From: Neorhizobium sp. NCHU2750
Lineage (GTDB): Bacteria; Pseudomonadota; Alphaproteobacteria; Rhizobiales; Rhizobiaceae
Assembly: GCF_003597675.1 (NCBI RefSeq)
Contig: NZ_CP030830.1
Location: 186,001-250,000, forward strand
Direction: 5' to 3'
DNA: 64,000 nt
The notes under the pieces were generated by a model. That model did not search any database. It worked only from the letters and a program-made list of their open reading frames with translations, and was not told where the DNA came from. Numbering within the stretch: the first letter of the stretch is position 1; every line of letters starts with the position of its first letter. This document shows positions 62,763 to 64,000 of the stretch, one piece after another. The position numbers were made by a program, and so were the translations under genes.

Positions 62763-62895
62763 GATGCTCTTCCTGCCTCAAAATTAGGAAAGAAGGCGTC
62801 TACAAATCTAGGGGCTATTCAAGGTTGTAGGTTCACATCCGCTCAAGAGCATTTACGTGGAACTCTCATTTCTAAGTCGACCAAAGATCAGTCCG

Positions 62896-64000
62896 CTATT
62901 GGAGAATTTGCTCAACAAGCGCAGCGGCAAATAGGAGTCTCTCGTCGGATCCAACCAAGCCGGTGAGTTGCAATCCAACGGGCAGGCCGCCATACTGGCC
63001 GCAAGCGATGGATATGCTCGGTGCGCCGGTCAGATTGGCGTGCGAGAGCGCGATGATCTCGTCGTCGCCATCCGCGGAAAGCGCGGGGTCGCTGGCAGGG
63101 GCTACGAATGGAATGGTGGGGGCGATGAGTGCATCCACCTCAGCCATATGCCCGGCCAATTGCATCTTCGAAGCGGCCTGGTAGCGGGTCGCCTGGATAT
63201 AGGTGATTGCCGGGATCTGCATTCCCGCAGAGAGCAGGTCGCGGGTGCCGGGCGCGTAACCAGTCGGATTTTCGGACATCGTCCCTTTGTGGATGATTGC
63301 TGCCTCCGGCATCAGGATATTCAGGAGATGCCGTGCCATCTCTTCCGGCGCGGGAAGGTCGAGCATGACGAATTCCACGCCGGCTTGCAAAAGCTTGGCC
63401 CGAGCGGTCTCTATGACATGGCTAACGCCTGGGCGAACCGCGGAATGGTTCCATTGGTTCGATACTATCCCGAGCCGCAGGCGGCCGGTGATGTTTGATG
63501 CCTCAGGGGCCGATCCCGCCAAGGCATGGAAAAGCAGTGCCGCGTCATCGACGCTGCGTGCCAGAACGCCGAGATGGTCGAGAGACCGCGAGAGCGGAAA
63601 CACGCCACTCAACGGGAGAGTGTCGAAGGAGGGCTTGAAGCCGACAATCCCGCAATAGGCGGCGGGCGCCCTGACCGATCCGCCCGTATCGGTGCCGATT
63701 GCAAGCGGCACAATGCCTGCGGCCACGGCTGCCGCCGACCCGCCGCTCGATCCCCCGGCAGTGAGTGCCGGGTCAAACGGATTGTTCGTCTGGCCGAAAT
63801 CGCGATGCTCGAAGCCGGCTGCAAATTCGAGCAGGTTGGTCTTGCCGAAGATGATCGCCCCGGCCGCTCGAAGGCGGCGGACGCATTCGGCATCGTTTTG
63901 GGCCATTTTCGGCCGAACCGCCTTGGTCGCATAGCTCGTCTCGATGCCGGCGACATCGATAATGTCCTTGATGGCCACAGGAATGCCATGGAGCGGCCCG
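62896..64000 (-). CDS. Amidase signature family protein (5' end beyond the window)
   Basis: Amidase-signature enzyme, about 368 residues visible; the frame is open at 64000 (GPLHGIPVAIKD continues before the first in-frame start-like codon near 63978). The Ser-Ser-Lys triad is recognisable: lysine in VAIKDIIDVAG, serines in GGSSGGSAAAVAAG and GTDTGGSVRAPA. It hydrolyses an amide, possibly an aryl or allophanate-like substrate. It lies outside the IS-rich patch with its upstream partners unseen. Confidence 0.9.
   Translation of the reverse strand, partial: GPLHGIPVAIKDIIDVAGIETSYATKAVRPKMAQNDAECVRRLRAAGAIIFGKTNLLEFAAGFEHRDFGQTNNPFDPALTAGGSSGGSAAAVAAGIVPLAIGTDTGGSVRAPAAYCGIVGFKPSFDTLPLSGVFPLSRSLDHLGVLARSVDDAALLFHALAGSAPEASNITGRLRLGIVSNQWNHSAVRPGVSHVIETARAKLLQAGVEFVMLDLPAPEEMARHLLNILMPEAAIIHKGTMSENPTGYAPGTRDLLSAGMQIPAITYIQATRYQAASKMQLAGHMAEVDALIAPTIPFVAPASDPALSADGDDEIIALSHANLTGAPSISIACGQYGGLPVGLQLTGLVGSDERLLFAAALVEQILQ

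Larger units (their letters stand above)
61604..62820 (-). mobile_element. IS3-family insertion sequence
   Basis: Element of about 1.2 kb bounded by imperfect inverted repeats GAATAGCCCC at 61604-61613 and its complement GGGGCTATTC at 62811-62820; pairing continues inward with GTAGAC at 61625-ish and its partner. It encodes orfA (62493-62762) and orfB on the minus strand with a DDE triad. It inserted into, or next to, the IS66 fragment. Confidence 0.85.

Noticed and set aside
62821..62850. Second tRNA T-arm-like sequence (GTAGGTTCACATCC)
   Set aside because: No stem pairing; chance resemblance to a T-loop.
1..64000. CRISPR array or Cas operon
   Set aside because: No regularly spaced identical repeats of 24-40 bp; the only short periodic motif is CTCCTCC near 33.2 kb.

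Overview
The window looks like rhizobial (Rhizobium/Agrobacterium-type alphaproteobacterial) accessory DNA, probably from a megaplasmid, chromid or variable chromosomal segment. This is inferred from high-GC coding, direct-repeat LexA boxes of the alphaproteobacterial type (GAAC-N7-GAAC), a RirA-like TGA-N9-TCA site, an imuA-imuB-dnaE2 cassette, ku/ligD genes, many ABC/TRAP sugar-acid uptake systems with LacI regulators, and several insertion sequences. No rRNA, complete tRNA, CRISPR array or replication origin was seen.

Region 1 (1-19.2 kb) is a large catabolic supercluster for an organosulfur or sulfated carbohydrate. A LacI regulator with two strong palindromic operators faces an operon made of a sugar-type ABC importer, a zinc dehydrogenase, a PfkB kinase, a LacD/YihT-type aldolase, an SDR, an enolase-superfamily enzyme, a TauE/SafE exporter and a formylglycine-generating enzyme. 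Next come two formylglycine-type sulfatases, a second LacI regulator, another SDR, and a taurine/nitrate-type ABC importer. The substrate is not identified. Uptake, desulfation, oxidation, phosphorylation, aldol cleavage and anion export are all represented.

Region 2 (19.4-26.6 kb) is a cell-surface-signalled siderophore system: FecI-type sigma, FecR-type anti-sigma, STN-containing TonB receptor, binding protein and a fused FhuB-type permease. No ATPase is encoded here.

Region 3 (26.8-41.7 kb) is a DNA-repair block. It holds ku - ligD - ku with a small coupled ORF, a DEDDh exonuclease with a frameshifted C-terminus, a 2H phosphoesterase, dinB, an SRAP peptidase, a stand-alone ligase OB-like protein, and imuA-imuB-dnaE2. 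LexA boxes lie before dinB and imuA.

Region 4 (41.7-45.7 kb) holds a regulator remnant cut by an intact IS3-family element with 59-bp perfect inverted repeats, a Fic protein and a Phd/VapC toxin-antitoxin pair. Region 5 (45.7-53.9 kb) is a RuBisCO-like protein / sugar-acid kinase / VOC / SDR / TRAP cluster with a divergent LacI regulator, resembling apionate-type catabolism.

Region 6 (54-62.8 kb) is a mobile, defence-like patch: an unusually large tyrosine-recombinase-like protein, a second Fic with an operator over its start codon, an Abi_2 (AbiD/F) HEPN protein preceded by a structured, terminator-ended candidate ncRNA, ParDE, a nucleotidyltransferase-HEPN fusion, an IS66 remnant and an IS3-family element. 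The window ends inside an amidase gene.
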